32,927 bases of DNA from an uncultured Carboxylicivirga sp. (GTDB lineage: Bacteria; Bacteroidota; Bacteroidia; Bacteroidales; Marinilabiliaceae), in assembly GCA_947503525.1 (NCBI GenBank), contig CANNEA010000014.1, positions 1-32,927 of the forward strand. The letters are read 5' to 3'. A model generated the notes under the pieces. The model saw only the letters and a list, made by a program, of their open reading frames with translations. It did not search any database and had not been told where the DNA came from. Position numbers and translations under genes: made by a program. This document shows positions 24,744-32,921 of the stretch, piece by piece (the first letter of the stretch is position 1; each line of letters begins with the position of its first letter).

Positions 24744-26105
24744 ATGAATTACAACAATATTAAACCTTTAGTATCGGCTAAATCTGGTCGCAAATTATTT
24801 ATTGAAACTTACGGCTGTCAAATGAATGTTGCTGACAGTGAAGTGGTAGCTTCGGTAATGGAAATGGATGGTTATGGTGTAACCTATGATATGGAGGAAG
24901 CCGATGCCATATTTATTAATACTTGTTCGATTAGAGATAATGCCGAACAACGTGTTATGGGACGGTTGAAACAACTTATTCTATTGCGCAAAAAGAATCC
25001 TCAATTAATCATTGGAATCATTGGCTGCATGGCCGAACGTGTGAAGGAACAATTATTTGAAAAAGGGGCCAATATAGTTGTTGGACCAGACGCCTATATG
25101 GATTTACCTAATTTGATAGGCATGGCAGAAAATGGTGATAAAGCCATAAATGTCGAATTATCAACAAGTGAGACATACTCTGAGATTATACCATCGAGAA
25201 TTAGCAAAAACCGAATCTCAGGTTTTGTATCAATAATGCGTGGTTGTAATAATTTCTGTTCCTACTGCATTGTTCCTTATACGCGAGGGCGAGAACGAAG
25301 CAGGGAGCCTGAAAGTATTAAAAAAGAAATTGATGATCTTCAGAAGAAAGGTTTTAAAGAAGTTACTTTATTAGGTCAGAATGTGAATTCATACAATTGG
25401 GATGGTGATGCTTGTAACAAATTAAATTTTCCATCCTTACTCAACTATATTGCAGGTTCCTTTCCTAAAATGCGAATTCGTTTTAGCACATCTCACCCAA
25501 AAGACATGTGCGACAACACTTTAAAAGTGATTGCCAAGCATCCAAACATTTGTCGCCATATACATTTACCATTGCAATCGGGTAGTAGCCGGATACTGAA
25601 ATTGATGAATCGCAAATACGACAGAGAATGGTACATGGATCGTATAAAAGCCATCAAATCCATAATTCCTGAATGTGGAATTTCAACAGATGTATTTAGT
25701 GGCTTTCATAGTGAAACTGAAGAAGATCATAAACAGACCCTTGAACTCATGAAATGGGCTGGTTATGATTTAGCATTCATGTTTAAATATTCAGAACGTC
25801 CCGGAACCTACGCCAGCGAACATCTTGAAGATAATGTTAGTGAAGAAGATAAATCGAGGCGCCTTCAGGAGATCATAGATTTACAAAGGGAGATTTCCTA
25901 TAAAAGTAATCAATCAGATATTGGTAAAACATTTGAGGTATTAATTGAAGGAACATCAAAAAAATCAAAGGAAGAACTTTACGGTCGCACCTCTCAAAAT
26001 AAAGTGGTGATTTTTCCTAAAGAAGATTTTAAGATAGGCGATTTTGCGGAAGTGGAAATATTGAGCGCCAGCTCTGCAACACTGATAGGACGAACAATTA
26101 AATAA
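24744..26105 (+). CDS. miaB: tRNA-2-methylthio-N6-dimethylallyladenosine synthase MiaB
   Basis: MiaB is a radical-SAM methylthiotransferase that converts i6A37 to ms2i6A37 in tRNAs reading U-initial codons. The 453-residue protein has the N-terminal UPF0004 domain with three cluster-binding cysteines (Cys25 in YGCQMN, Cys61 in TCSIRDNAEQR, Cys95 in GCMAER), the radical-SAM CxxxCxxC at Cys168, Cys172 and Cys175, and a C-terminal TRAM domain (about 385-453). The motif set and length separate it from RimO and MtaB. The start at 24744 is chosen over an upstream TTG because that TTG lies inside the -7 promoter box. It is a single-gene unit with a hairpin directly after the stop. Confidence 0.96.
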   Translation: MNYNNIKPLVSAKSGRKLFIETYGCQMNVADSEVVASVMEMDGYGVTYDMEEADAIFINTCSIRDNAEQRVMGRLKQLILLRKKNPQLIIGIIGCMAERVKEQLFEKGANIVVGPDAYMDLPNLIGMAENGDKAINVELSTSETYSEIIPSRISKNRISGFVSIMRGCNNFCSYCIVPYTRGRERSREPESIKKEIDDLQKKGFKEVTLLGQNVNSYNWDGDACNKLNFPSLLNYIAGSFPKMRIRFSTSHPKDMCDNTLKVIAKHPNICRHIHLPLQSGSSRILKLMNRKYDREWYMDRIKAIKSIIPECGISTDVFSGFHSETEEDHKQTLELMKWAGYDLAFMFKYSERPGTYASEHLEDNVSEEDKSRRLQEIIDLQREISYKSNQSDIGKTFEVLIEGTSKKSKEELYGRTSQNKVVIFPKEDFKIGDFAEVEILSASSATLIGRTIK

Positions 26106-26111
26106 TAACAA

Positions 26112-26146
26112 AGCCATAATCTAACATTATGGCTCATCTTTATTTT
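26112..26146 (+). terminator. Terminator of miaB
   Basis: A 9-bp stem (26112-26120 with 26126-26134) starts 7 bases after the miaB stop and is followed by a T-rich but interrupted tail (CATCTTTATTTT). Confidence 0.65.
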
Positions 26147-26155
26147 AAAAAATAT

Positions 26156-26186
26156 AAACCGGGAGACAAAGCCTCCCGGTTTTCCT
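26156..26186. terminator. Terminator of the STAS gene (probably also a backup for miaB)
   Basis: A perfect 10-bp GC-rich stem (26156-26165 with 26173-26182, 7-base loop) lies just beyond the STAS stop on the minus strand. Ts flank it on both strands, so it can work both ways. Confidence 0.8.
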
Positions 26187-26193
26187 TTACTAA

Positions 26194-26538
26194 TTAAACC
26201 ATTAATAGGTCATCAGAAAAGGGCTTTGGACGGTCACAAAAAAAGAAATATGAATCAAGTTCATGCTTTTTCATTGATTTAAGCACTCCCTCCTTCACGT
26301 TAAACAAACTCAGCTGACTCTGATTCATTTCAGATAAGCGCTGAACTGCCATTAAAGCATTTAATCCTTCGTCATCTACCTTCTCTACTTTTTCCAAATC
26401 CACTAATAAATTAGTGAATGGTTGCTTTAATATATCCATCATGCTTGACTTAAGATCCTTTGAAGTATTCAAATCCAAATTTTCTTTCTTGTCAAACGAT
26501 ACTAACGTGGTGTTTTTAAATACTTTTATTTTAATCAT
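26194..26538 (-). CDS. Stand-alone STAS-domain protein (anti-sigma-factor-antagonist-like)
   Basis: The 114-residue product (start MIKIKVFKNT) is a single STAS domain with the expected order: N-terminal strands, NLLVDLEKVEKVDDEGLNALMAVQRL in the core and a C-terminal helix with basic residues. In SpoIIAA/RsbV-type antagonists the loop is DSSG and the second Ser is phosphorylated by a partner kinase; here it reads D-D-E-G (55-58), so no phospho-acceptor is present and the acidic residues resemble a permanently phosphorylated state. No anti-sigma kinase or PP2C phosphatase lies beside it. An ATG ten codons upstream (26568) is possible but adds a non-family tail. Function unknown; partner switching is only one option. 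Confidence 0.8.
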   Translation of the reverse strand: MIKIKVFKNTTLVSFDKKENLDLNTSKDLKSSMMDILKQPFTNLLVDLEKVEKVDDEGLNALMAVQRLSEMNQSQLSLFNVKEGVLKSMKKHELDSYFFFCDRPKPFSDDLLMV

Positions 26539-26567
26539 AACTATGGGTATTTGCCTTTGATAAAACA

Positions 26568-26611
26568 ATGGCTATGCCATAAATTCTTTAGCGCTGATTA
26601 AGTGGCACTTA
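26568..26611. promoter_or_regulatory. Two short palindromes upstream of the STAS gene
   Basis: Bases 26568-26580 read ATGGC-TAT-GCCAT and 26597-26611 read TTAAGTG-G-CACTTAA, both perfect inverted repeats. They lie 30-75 bases before the STAS start, in the gap shared with the divergent acyltransferase gene. They could be operators for dimeric regulators. No matching protein can be named. Confidence 0.35.
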
Positions 26612-26739
26612 ACCTAATTCAATCTTGTTAAAAATCCAAACCAAGGAATATTTTCCATTTTTTGGACGTTTTCCAATTTCAATACCATCATTAACATTTA
26701 TTATCCATTCAGTTGTTTCCTAAACACAATAGATTGACG

Positions 26740-26747
26740 TAATTTTG
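26740..26747 (+). promoter_or_regulatory. -7 box upstream of the acyltransferase gene
   Basis: TAATTTTG matches TAnnTTTG exactly, 25 bases before the ATG at 26772. A TTG at 26713-26715 is 24 bases away, longer than ideal. The box covers an in-frame TTG at 26745, arguing against that codon as the start. Confidence 0.5.
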
Positions 26748-26771
26748 CACCGAAACTTTTTAATAGCTACG

Positions 26772-27917
26772 ATGGTAACAGAGTTAAATTTTGATTCGAT
26801 ACGCCCATATAAAGATGAAGAAATACATGAAGTATTTGAACGTTTGAAGAATGAGGCAAATTTCCTGGAATTAATCAAATTCCTTTATCCTCAATTTTCA
26901 TCTGAACAATTTCTCCATAAACTACTTAACATCAAAAGTGTAAATGAATTCCAAACAGAAGTCATTTATCCCTATGTTAAAGAAGTTTTACGAACGACTA
27001 CAAAAGGCATAACAGCAACAGGTCTAAAAGACTTAGATCCAAATAAGCATTATTTGTTCATCTCTAATCACAGAGACATTGTTTTGGATTCGGCCATTCT
27101 TAACATCCTTATGGTTGAAAACGGATTTAACACTACCGAAATAGCGATTGGTGATAACTTGCTCATTTATCCCTGGATAACTGACCTGGTGAAACTAAAT
27201 AAAACTTTTCTTGTTGAGAGAAACTTGCCTGCTCGCCAAATGATGGAAAGTTCAATTCGTTTATCACACTATATTCGCAAAACGCTTGCTGAACGAAATC
27301 AAAGCATTTGGATAGCACAACGCGAAGGGCGTTCGAAGGATGGCGATGATCGCACTCAGGTAAGTCTTTTAAAGATGATTAACATGAGTGGTAACGGTAC
27401 TGTTATTGACAACTTTGTTGACATCAATATTGTTCCAGTGTCCATTTCATATGAATTTGATCCTTGTGATTATCTTAAGGCATTAGAGTTTCAGATGAAG
27501 CGTGATAATCCTGAATATAAGAAAAGTGAAGCAGACGATTTAAAGCACATGGGAGCTGGATTACGAGGCCGAAAAGGTAGAGTACACTTTGGTTTTGGAA
27601 CCCCAATTTCGAAAGATGATCTTGGTCAGCTTGCTGATCTTTCAAAGAATGATCAGCTACAAGGCATAGCTGAGCTTATCGACACCCAGATCCATAACAA
27701 CTATAAATTTTTTCCGGGTAACTTTATAGCTGATGATTTATTCACCAATCATACCAGACATACGAATAAATATACTGAGGAAGATAAATCGATATTCCTT
27801 GACTATCTGGATGAGCATCTTTCTCGTATTGATGGAGACAGAGATTTCCTCCATAGTACTTTATTGGAGATGTACGCCAATCCTGTAAAAAACTTTTTTA
27901 CAGCAGACGACAAATAA
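26772..27917 (+). CDS. Glycerol-phosphate-type acyltransferase (PlsB/PlsC superfamily)
   Basis: The 381-residue protein has an acyltransferase core with SNHRDIVLDSA, giving His100 and Asp106 at H-x5-D spacing, and the phosphate-binding-type block IAQREGRSKDGDDRT, close to the GGRSRTG block of PlsB. Further downstream, PVSISYEFDPCDY and a GFGTPIS segment match motif IV of the superfamily. There are no obvious membrane helices. Such proteins in Bacteroidota are annotated as 1-acyl-glycerol-3-phosphate acyltransferases and presumably act on phospholipid precursors, but the acceptor has not been fixed by sequence. I start at ATG 26772 because the earlier TTG at 26745 lies in the promoter box. It stands alone, ended by a bidirectional terminator. 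Confidence 0.85.
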   Translation: MVTELNFDSIRPYKDEEIHEVFERLKNEANFLELIKFLYPQFSSEQFLHKLLNIKSVNEFQTEVIYPYVKEVLRTTTKGITATGLKDLDPNKHYLFISNHRDIVLDSAILNILMVENGFNTTEIAIGDNLLIYPWITDLVKLNKTFLVERNLPARQMMESSIRLSHYIRKTLAERNQSIWIAQREGRSKDGDDRTQVSLLKMINMSGNGTVIDNFVDINIVPVSISYEFDPCDYLKALEFQMKRDNPEYKKSEADDLKHMGAGLRGRKGRVHFGFGTPISKDDLGQLADLSKNDQLQGIAELIDTQIHNNYKFFPGNFIADDLFTNHTRHTNKYTEEDKSIFLDYLDEHLSRIDGDRDFLHSTLLEMYANPVKNFFTADDK

Positions 27918-27935
27918 AATAAACAAAAACTGAAT

Positions 27936-27975
27936 ATAAAAAAGCAGGAATACCTTATGTATTCCTGCTTTTTTA
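27936..27975. terminator. Bidirectional terminator between the acyltransferase gene and aspS
   Basis: A stem of at least 13 bp (from about 27941-27953 with 27959-27971, loop CTTAT) is flanked by an A run on the left and T6 on the right, midway between the two convergent genes. Confidence 0.9.
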
Positions 27976-27993
27976 TTCATAATTATATTGTGA

Positions 27994-29751
27994 TTACTCT
28001 TTCTCCTTTGTTTGAAGAGTAATTTTTAGCTCATTAAGTTGGTCCACACTTACTGGCGAAGGTGAATCAATCATAACATCACGCCCTGAGTTATTCTTAG
28101 GAAAGGCTATTACATCGCGAATTGATTCAATCCCGGCAAATAATGCAACCAATCTATCAAATCCAAATGCAACACCGCCATGTGGTGGAGCACCATATTT
28201 AAATGCATTCATTAGGAATCCGAATTGACTTTCAGCTTCTTCTTCAGTAAATCCAAGTAATTTAAACATTCTTTGCTGAAGCTCGTCGTTAAAAATACGG
28301 ATAGAACCACCACCGATTTCAACACCATTTATAACTAAGTCATATGCATTAGCTCTAACCGCTCCAGGATTAGTTTCCAATAAGGCCAAATCTTCTTGTT
28401 TTGGCGAAGTAAAGGGATGATGCATGGCATGGAAGCGCTTAGAATCCTCATCCCATTCCAACAATGGAAAATCAACCACCCATAGCGGAGAGAATGTATT
28501 ATTATCTCTTAATCCCAGACGTTCTCCCATTTCAAGACGCAATGCACCTAGAGCATTAAGCGTTTTATCCAAACCACCAGCTAAAATCAAAACCAAATCA
28601 CCAGCTTTAGCATTAAAATGCTCACCAAGCTTCATCAGTTCTTCCGGCTTGAAGAATTTATCTATTGATGATTTAATACTTCCATCAGCATTAAATTTGA
28701 TGTATATTAATCCACCTGCACCGATTTGAGGTCGCTTAACAAAGTCAGTTAACTGATCAAGCTGCTTTCGTGAATAACTTGCGCAAGCCTCTGCACAGAT
28801 TCCTCCAACATATTCAGCTGAGTTAAACAATTTAAATTCCGAATCTTTTACATCTTCAGTTAAATCAACAAACTTCATTTCAAAACGCGTGTCTGGCTTA
28901 TCTGATCCATAATATTTAATGGCATCAGCATAAGTCAAGCGCGGAAAATCAAAATTTAAATCAACGTCCTTAATCTTATTGAACAGATGTTTCGTCATCC
29001 CTTCAAAAGCATTTAGAACATCATCCTGCTCAACATAGGACATCTCGCAGTCAATCTGTGTAAACTCAGGCTGCCTATCAGCACGCAAATCTTCATCGCG
29101 AAAACATTTCACAATTTGGAAATAACGATCAAAACCTCCAACCATTAACAACTGCTTAAAAACCTGCGGAGATTGTGGCAAAGCATAGAACTGCCCATCA
29201 TTCATACGTGATGGCACAATAAAATCGCGAGCTCCTTCCGGTGTAGACTTAATCAATACTGGCGTTTCTGTTTCAATGAAATTTTCACTATTTAAATAGT
29301 TACGAACTTCAAAAGCCATTTTATGACGAAGAACCAAGTTGTCTCTTACAGAACTTCTTCTTAAATCCAGGTAACGATATTTCATACGTAGTTCGTCACC
29401 ACCATCAGTATCTTCCTCAATGGTAAATGGAGGTAATTCAGATGAATTTAAAACAGTAAGTTCTGATGCTAATATTTCAATATCACCAGTTTCGATTTTG
29501 TTATTTTTGCTACTACGCTCTGCAACCTTACCTTTTACCTGAATAACATATTCGCGACCAAGCTCGTTGGCTCTTTCACATAAATCTTTTGATTCTTCAT
29601 TAAAAACCAACTGAGTAATCCCGTATCGATCCCTAAGATCAATAAAAGTCATCCCACCTAAATCGCGTACCTTTTGCACCCAGCCACTTAAAGTAACCGA
29701 TTGATCAAGGTGTTCCATTCTTAATTCACCGCATGTATGTGTCCTGTACAT
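27994..29751 (-). CDS. aspS: Aspartyl-tRNA synthetase
   Basis: AspS charges tRNA(Asp) in the cytoplasm. The 585-residue protein is of the bacterial type: an N-terminal OB-fold anticodon-binding domain (about 1-105, with [20 protein letters not shown]), a class II catalytic core with motif 2 [18 protein letters not shown] (about 217-234), the bacterial GAD insertion domain (about 290-400), and motif 3 [23 protein letters not shown] split across about 527-549. Length and domain order are standard. It is divergent from tadA across a 129-base gap containing three TGCGAAA-type repeats. Whether the enzyme also charges tRNA(Asn) cannot be judged here. Confidence 0.98.
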   Translation of the reverse strand: MYRTHTCGELRMEHLDQSVTLSGWVQKVRDLGGMTFIDLRDRYGITQLVFNEESKDLCERANELGREYVIQVKGKVAERSSKNNKIETGDIEILASELTVLNSSELPPFTIEEDTDGGDELRMKYRYLDLRRSSVRDNLVLRHKMAFEVRNYLNSENFIETETPVLIKSTPEGARDFIVPSRMNDGQFYALPQSPQVFKQLLMVGGFDRYFQIVKCFRDEDLRADRQPEFTQIDCEMSYVEQDDVLNAFEGMTKHLFNKIKDVDLNFDFPRLTYADAIKYYGSDKPDTRFEMKFVDLTEDVKDSEFKLFNSAEYVGGICAEACASYSRKQLDQLTDFVKRPQIGAGGLIYIKFNADGSIKSSIDKFFKPEELMKLGEHFNAKAGDLVLILAGGLDKTLNALGALRLEMGERLGLRDNNTFSPLWVVDFPLLEWDEDSKRFHAMHHPFTSPKQEDLALLETNPGAVRANAYDLVINGVEIGGGSIRIFNDELQQRMFKLLGFTEEEAESQFGFLMNAFKYGAPPHGGVAFGFDRLVALFAGIESIRDVIAFPKNNSGRDVMIDSPSPVSVDQLNELKITLQTKEKE

Positions 29752-29771
29752 TGTATTCTTAAATTTATCGC

Positions 29772-29827
29772 TGCGAAAGCTCTAAAATTTCGCAATGATT
29801 CTGATGTTTAAATTTAACTTTGCGAAA
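29772..29827. promoter_or_regulatory. Three TGCGAAA repeats between divergent aspS and tadA
   Basis: TGCGAAA occurs at 29772-29778 and 29821-29827 on the plus strand and at 29794-29788 on the minus strand. The first two facing copies form an inverted repeat with a 9-base spacer. They lie in the shared promoter region, the third overlapping the tadA -7 box. They could bind a regulator or be chance in AT-rich DNA. Confidence 0.3.
29815..29822 (+). promoter_or_regulatory. -7 box of the tadA promoter
   Basis: TAACTTTG matches TAnnTTTG exactly, about 58 bases before the tadA ATG, giving a leader of about 50 bases. No clear TTG lies 19-21 bases upstream. Confidence 0.45.
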
Positions 29828-29880
29828 ATAGTAAGAAAAAAAGAATTAACTACTCGTAGCTTAAAGGTTTAATTATAAAA

Positions 29881-30327
29881 ATGAGTCAAATCAACTTTTC
29901 AGATCAATACTTTATGAAGCAGGCTTTTATAGAAGCCGAAAAAGCCTTTCATAAAAACGAAGTACCGGTAGGTGCAGTTGTGGTTTCCGGAGGTCAGATC
30001 ATATCTCGTTCACACAACTTAACCGAAACTTTAAACGATGTTACAGCTCATGCCGAAATGCTGGCTATAACGGCTGCATCGGAATATTTAGGCGGTAAAT
30101 ATTTAAATGAATCAACACTATATGTAACTCTTGAACCTTGTGTCATGTGCGCAGGAGCCTTAAGCTGGTCACAGTTACAACGCCTTGTATACGGAGCCAG
30201 TGACGAAAAAAGAGGATTTGCCAGATGCTCCCCTTCACTACTTCATCCAAAAACAGAAGTATTGAGTGGCGTAATGGAAGTGGAATGTAGAGAAATTGTA
30301 CAGCGCTTTTTCAAATCTAAACGATAA
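29881..30327 (+). CDS. tadA: tRNA-specific adenosine deaminase TadA
   Basis: TadA deaminates A34 of the anticodon (to inosine) in tRNA(Arg)ACG, an essential wobble modification. The 148-residue protein has the zinc site of the cytidine/deoxycytidylate deaminase family: HAEM (His57, catalytic Glu59) and PCVMCAGAL (Cys87, Cys90). The N-terminal AEKAFHKNEVPVGAVVV and the C-terminal SDEKRGFARCSPSLLHP segments are typical of TadA rather than guanine deaminase. Length is standard. It is transcribed divergently from aspS. Confidence 0.93.
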   Translation: MSQINFSDQYFMKQAFIEAEKAFHKNEVPVGAVVVSGGQIISRSHNLTETLNDVTAHAEMLAITAASEYLGGKYLNESTLYVTLEPCVMCAGALSWSQLQRLVYGASDEKRGFARCSPSLLHPKTEVLSGVMEVECREIVQRFFKSKR

Positions 30328-30354
30328 AAAAGCCATCCCTTGTGGAATGGCTTT
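30325..30354. terminator. Terminator between tadA and the carbonic anhydrase gene
   Basis: Complementary arms around 30329-30338 and 30344-30354 (GCCAT paired with ATGGC, extended with one bulge) are flanked by A6 on the left and TTT on the right. Convergent genes end on both sides, 30327 and 30378. The bulge makes it weaker than the others in the window. Confidence 0.65.
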
Positions 30355-30377
30355 GCAATCTTTATGGAAATATTTTA

Positions 30378-30980
30378 TTAATCCGGCTTAATCTCTTTTA
30401 AGGAATTTAATTCTCCGGTTGAGATATTAAACATCCAGGCATGAATAAACACTTCCTGTCCTCTTGCCCAAGCCTCTTTTATTATGTCCATTCCGGCAAG
30501 TTTATTAGCCTGTTTCATCACGCTGAGTTCAGATAAGCGATCTAATTTTGCATTTTCATCATCAATGCCACTAATCTCATCTTGATTAGTATCCAGAGTA
30601 TCCTTTATATCACTAACCCATTTTGTAAGGTATGGATCCTGCAAACCATCATAAGCTGCTTTGACTCCTCCACAACTGTAATGACCGGCTACTACTACAT
30701 GCTTTACTTTTAGATAATCCACAGCATAACGGAGCGCAGCCATTAGATTTTCATCTTCTGCATGAACCAAATTAGCAACATTTCGATGCACAAAAAATTC
30801 ACCTAGCTGACTTCGGGTAATCACCGTTTCGGCCATTCTGCTATCCGCACATCCAATCCAAAAATAACGAGGAGACTGCCCCAAAGATAACTTCTCAAAA
30901 TAGGCCTTATCCACATTCTTAATTGTTTGAACCCAACTCCTGTTAGCTAAAAATATCTGATCAAATGATTTCATATTCAA
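30378..30980 (-). CDS. can: Beta-class carbonic anhydrase
   Basis: This zinc enzyme interconverts CO2 and bicarbonate in the cytoplasm. The 200-residue protein shows the beta-class zinc ligands and dyad: CADSR (Cys44, Asp46, Arg48), HRNVAN (65-70) and GHYSCGG (His100, Cys103). There is no signal peptide. The gene lies 22 bases downstream of a SulP transporter gene on the same strand, so the two are probably co-transcribed; a carbonic anhydrase beside SulP suggests use or export of bicarbonate. Two in-frame ATGs at the start (MNM) leave the first residue uncertain by two. Confidence 0.95.
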   Translation of the reverse strand: MNMKSFDQIFLANRSWVQTIKNVDKAYFEKLSLGQSPRYFWIGCADSRMAETVITRSQLGEFFVHRNVANLVHAEDENLMAALRYAVDYLKVKHVVVAGHYSCGGVKAAYDGLQDPYLTKWVSDIKDTLDTNQDEISGIDDENAKLDRLSELSVMKQANKLAGMDIIKEAWARGQEVFIHAWMFNISTGELNSLKEIKPD

Positions 30981-31002
30981 CTTTCTTTTATTCGGTTAAT
31001 GA

Positions 31003-32562
31003 TTATGCCAATGGCTTTTTAAACATGTCAATAGCTGCAGTTTCGGATTGCTTAAGCGTAACAGATATATTGTTTTCTTTTGCAGTTTCACAGAAATCTT
31101 TAAACGTTATTAAAATGTCATTATCAATAAAGTCAACATTTGTACCATCTATTATTAAATTAATATCACTTGGCAAATACTGCAAAGTCCGACGCAATTG
31201 AGCTTTATTGAAAAAATACAAATTCCTTGTTATCTGAATCATGTAGTTATTACCCACATTCGATAATATACACCCTGAACGGAAATTGGACTTTAATACG
31301 AAAATAAGACCAACCACTATTCCAAAAGAAATACCCTTCAATAGGTCAGTTAATAGAATAACAATAATGGTTGCAAAAAATGGGATGTATTGGTTAGCTC
31401 CTAATTTAATTGCATTCTTATATATAGATAATTTATTAAGCTTAAGACCTACATGAATTAATACCGCAGCTAAAGCCGCCAATGGAATATAATTTAAATA
31501 TGGTGCAAAAAACACCACGCTTAACAGCAACAAAACACCATGAAAAACAGCTGATAACTTACCTTTACCTCCTGCATTGATATTTGCTGAACTACGTACA
31601 ATAACCGCAGTCATCGGCAAACCACCAATTAAACCTGCAAGCATATTTCCCCAACCCTGAGCCTTTAATTCTTGATTAGGTGATGCAATTCGTTTTGCAG
31701 GATCAAGCTTATCCGTTGCATCCAAACTCAATAAGGATTCTAAGCTACCAACAATAGCAATCGTAAAAGCAGCAATCCAAACATCCGGATTACCAATTGA
31801 CTTTAAATCCGGGAATCGAAATTCATCAACTAAAGAACCAAATCCAGATAATTCTGGTAATGAAACCAAGTGTGACGAAGTCAAGGCCAATGAAGGCATC
31901 ATTGATTTAAAAAATTCATTTAGTCCGACACCCAATAATACTACAATCAACGGACCAGGTATCAGTTTTGTAATAGGATTGTTTTTAATGATTTTGGTAT
32001 CCCATAGAAATAACACACCCATTGATAATACACTAATAATAGTTGCCCCTGGAAGAATAGCACCAAGCATGGCATATATTTCAGTAAAAACACTCTCACC
32101 ATATTGCTCCGCAAAAGTTGCAGAATCTACCGCAGCCAAATCATAACCAAATGCATGAGGTATCTGTTTAAGAATTATTCCTAATCCAATTGCAGTTAAC
32201 ATTCCTGTTATCACCGACGATGGAAAAAAGTGACCTATAATACCTGCTCGCGCATAACCTAACGTTAATTGAATAACACCTGAAATAAATACCGCGACTA
32301 AAAATGCTTCAAAAGAACCAAGAGTAGCAATGGCTGAAAATACAATTACTGTTAAACCAGCTGCAGGCCCACTCACACTTAAGCGAGAATCGCTCATGAA
32401 ACCAATGACTAAGCCGCCTATTATGCCGGAAATAACACCCGAAAATAGTGGCGCTCCAGATGCCAGTGCAATGCCCAAACACAACGGTAAGGCTACTAAA
32501 TAAACAACTAAGCCAGCTGGCAAATCATTTTTATAAGTCTTGAAAAAATCCATAGATATCAT
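31003..32562 (-). CDS. SulP-family anion (probably bicarbonate) transporter with C-terminal STAS domain
   Basis: The 519-residue membrane protein begins with a SulP signature region (LPAGLVVYLVALPLCLGIALASGAPL) followed by about 10-12 membrane helices, including SVSGPAAGLTVIVFSAIATLG and GLIGGLPMTAVIVRSSANINAGG. The C-terminal cytoplasmic part (about 430-519) is a divergent STAS domain with LIIDGTNVDFIDNDIL. SulP/SLC26 proteins carry sulfate, bicarbonate or dicarboxylates. The adjacent carbonic anhydrase gene points to bicarbonate. The cyanobacterial BicA transporter is the closest well-studied analogue, but the substrate is inferred from the neighbour only. The start could also be the Met four codons on (32553). 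Confidence 0.9.
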   Translation of the reverse strand: MISMDFFKTYKNDLPAGLVVYLVALPLCLGIALASGAPLFSGVISGIIGGLVIGFMSDSRLSVSGPAAGLTVIVFSAIATLGSFEAFLVAVFISGVIQLTLGYARAGIIGHFFPSSVITGMLTAIGLGIILKQIPHAFGYDLAAVDSATFAEQYGESVFTEIYAMLGAILPGATIISVLSMGVLFLWDTKIIKNNPITKLIPGPLIVVLLGVGLNEFFKSMMPSLALTSSHLVSLPELSGFGSLVDEFRFPDLKSIGNPDVWIAAFTIAIVGSLESLLSLDATDKLDPAKRIASPNQELKAQGWGNMLAGLIGGLPMTAVIVRSSANINAGGKGKLSAVFHGVLLLLSVVFFAPYLNYIPLAALAAVLIHVGLKLNKLSIYKNAIKLGANQYIPFFATIIVILLTDLLKGISFGIVVGLIFVLKSNFRSGCILSNVGNNYMIQITRNLYFFNKAQLRRTLQYLPSDINLIIDGTNVDFIDNDILITFKDFCETAKENNISVTLKQSETAAIDMFKKPLA

Positions 32563-32816
32563 TTATAAATTAAGTCGAATACAAACCAAAACCAGTGCCA
32601 TTAATATGAAACAATAACAAAAAATAGCTAAAATTATATAATTTATTATTTGAAGAACTTCAATTAAAAGAAGTTATTAATCTCACTAAATTGCTTCATG
32701 AATAATTAATAGGCAATAGTAGGTAAACCATTAAAGAAAGTCAAGCTTGTATAATATTTGAATGTAATGTAACTATAAGAAAGTTCCAATATTTTTAACA
32801 CAAATGCATTAAACCC
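32563..32816. other. AT-rich intergenic region without a recognisable gene
   Basis: About 250 bases upstream of the SulP gene contain only very short frames (11-12 codons) on either strand, no clear TAnnTTTG promoter for the SulP gene, and no RNA gene I can identify. One 12-codon minus-strand frame (ATG near 32601) ends directly before the SulP ATG and could be a leader, but it is short enough to be chance. Confidence 0.4.
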
Positions 32817-32853
32817 AAAAACCCCTTACTCCAATGAATAAGGGGTTTTGATT
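32813..32853. terminator. Hairpin terminator
   Basis: A perfect 11-bp stem (32818-32828 with 32839-32849, 10-base loop) has A/T ends on both sides. The genes it serves lie outside the window, most likely one to the right on the minus strand, because no plus-strand gene precedes it here. Confidence 0.75.
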
Positions 32854-32883
32854 TGATGCGTTTACAGCGCTAAATTTTAAGCA

Positions 32884-32921
32884 CAAAAAAAGAGTAAGCG
32901 AAAACAAATTCGATTACTCTT
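32884..32921. terminator. Second tandem hairpin terminator at the window edge
   Basis: An 8-bp stem (32890-32897 with 32914-32921) continues past one mismatch into CGAA/TTCG. A seven-A run at its left gives a U tract on the minus strand, so it probably ends a minus-strand gene lying just to the right. Confidence 0.7.

Noticed and set aside
26745-26771. TTG at 26745 as start of the acyltransferase
   Set aside because: It overlaps the TAATTTTG box; ATG 26772 gives the expected N-terminus.
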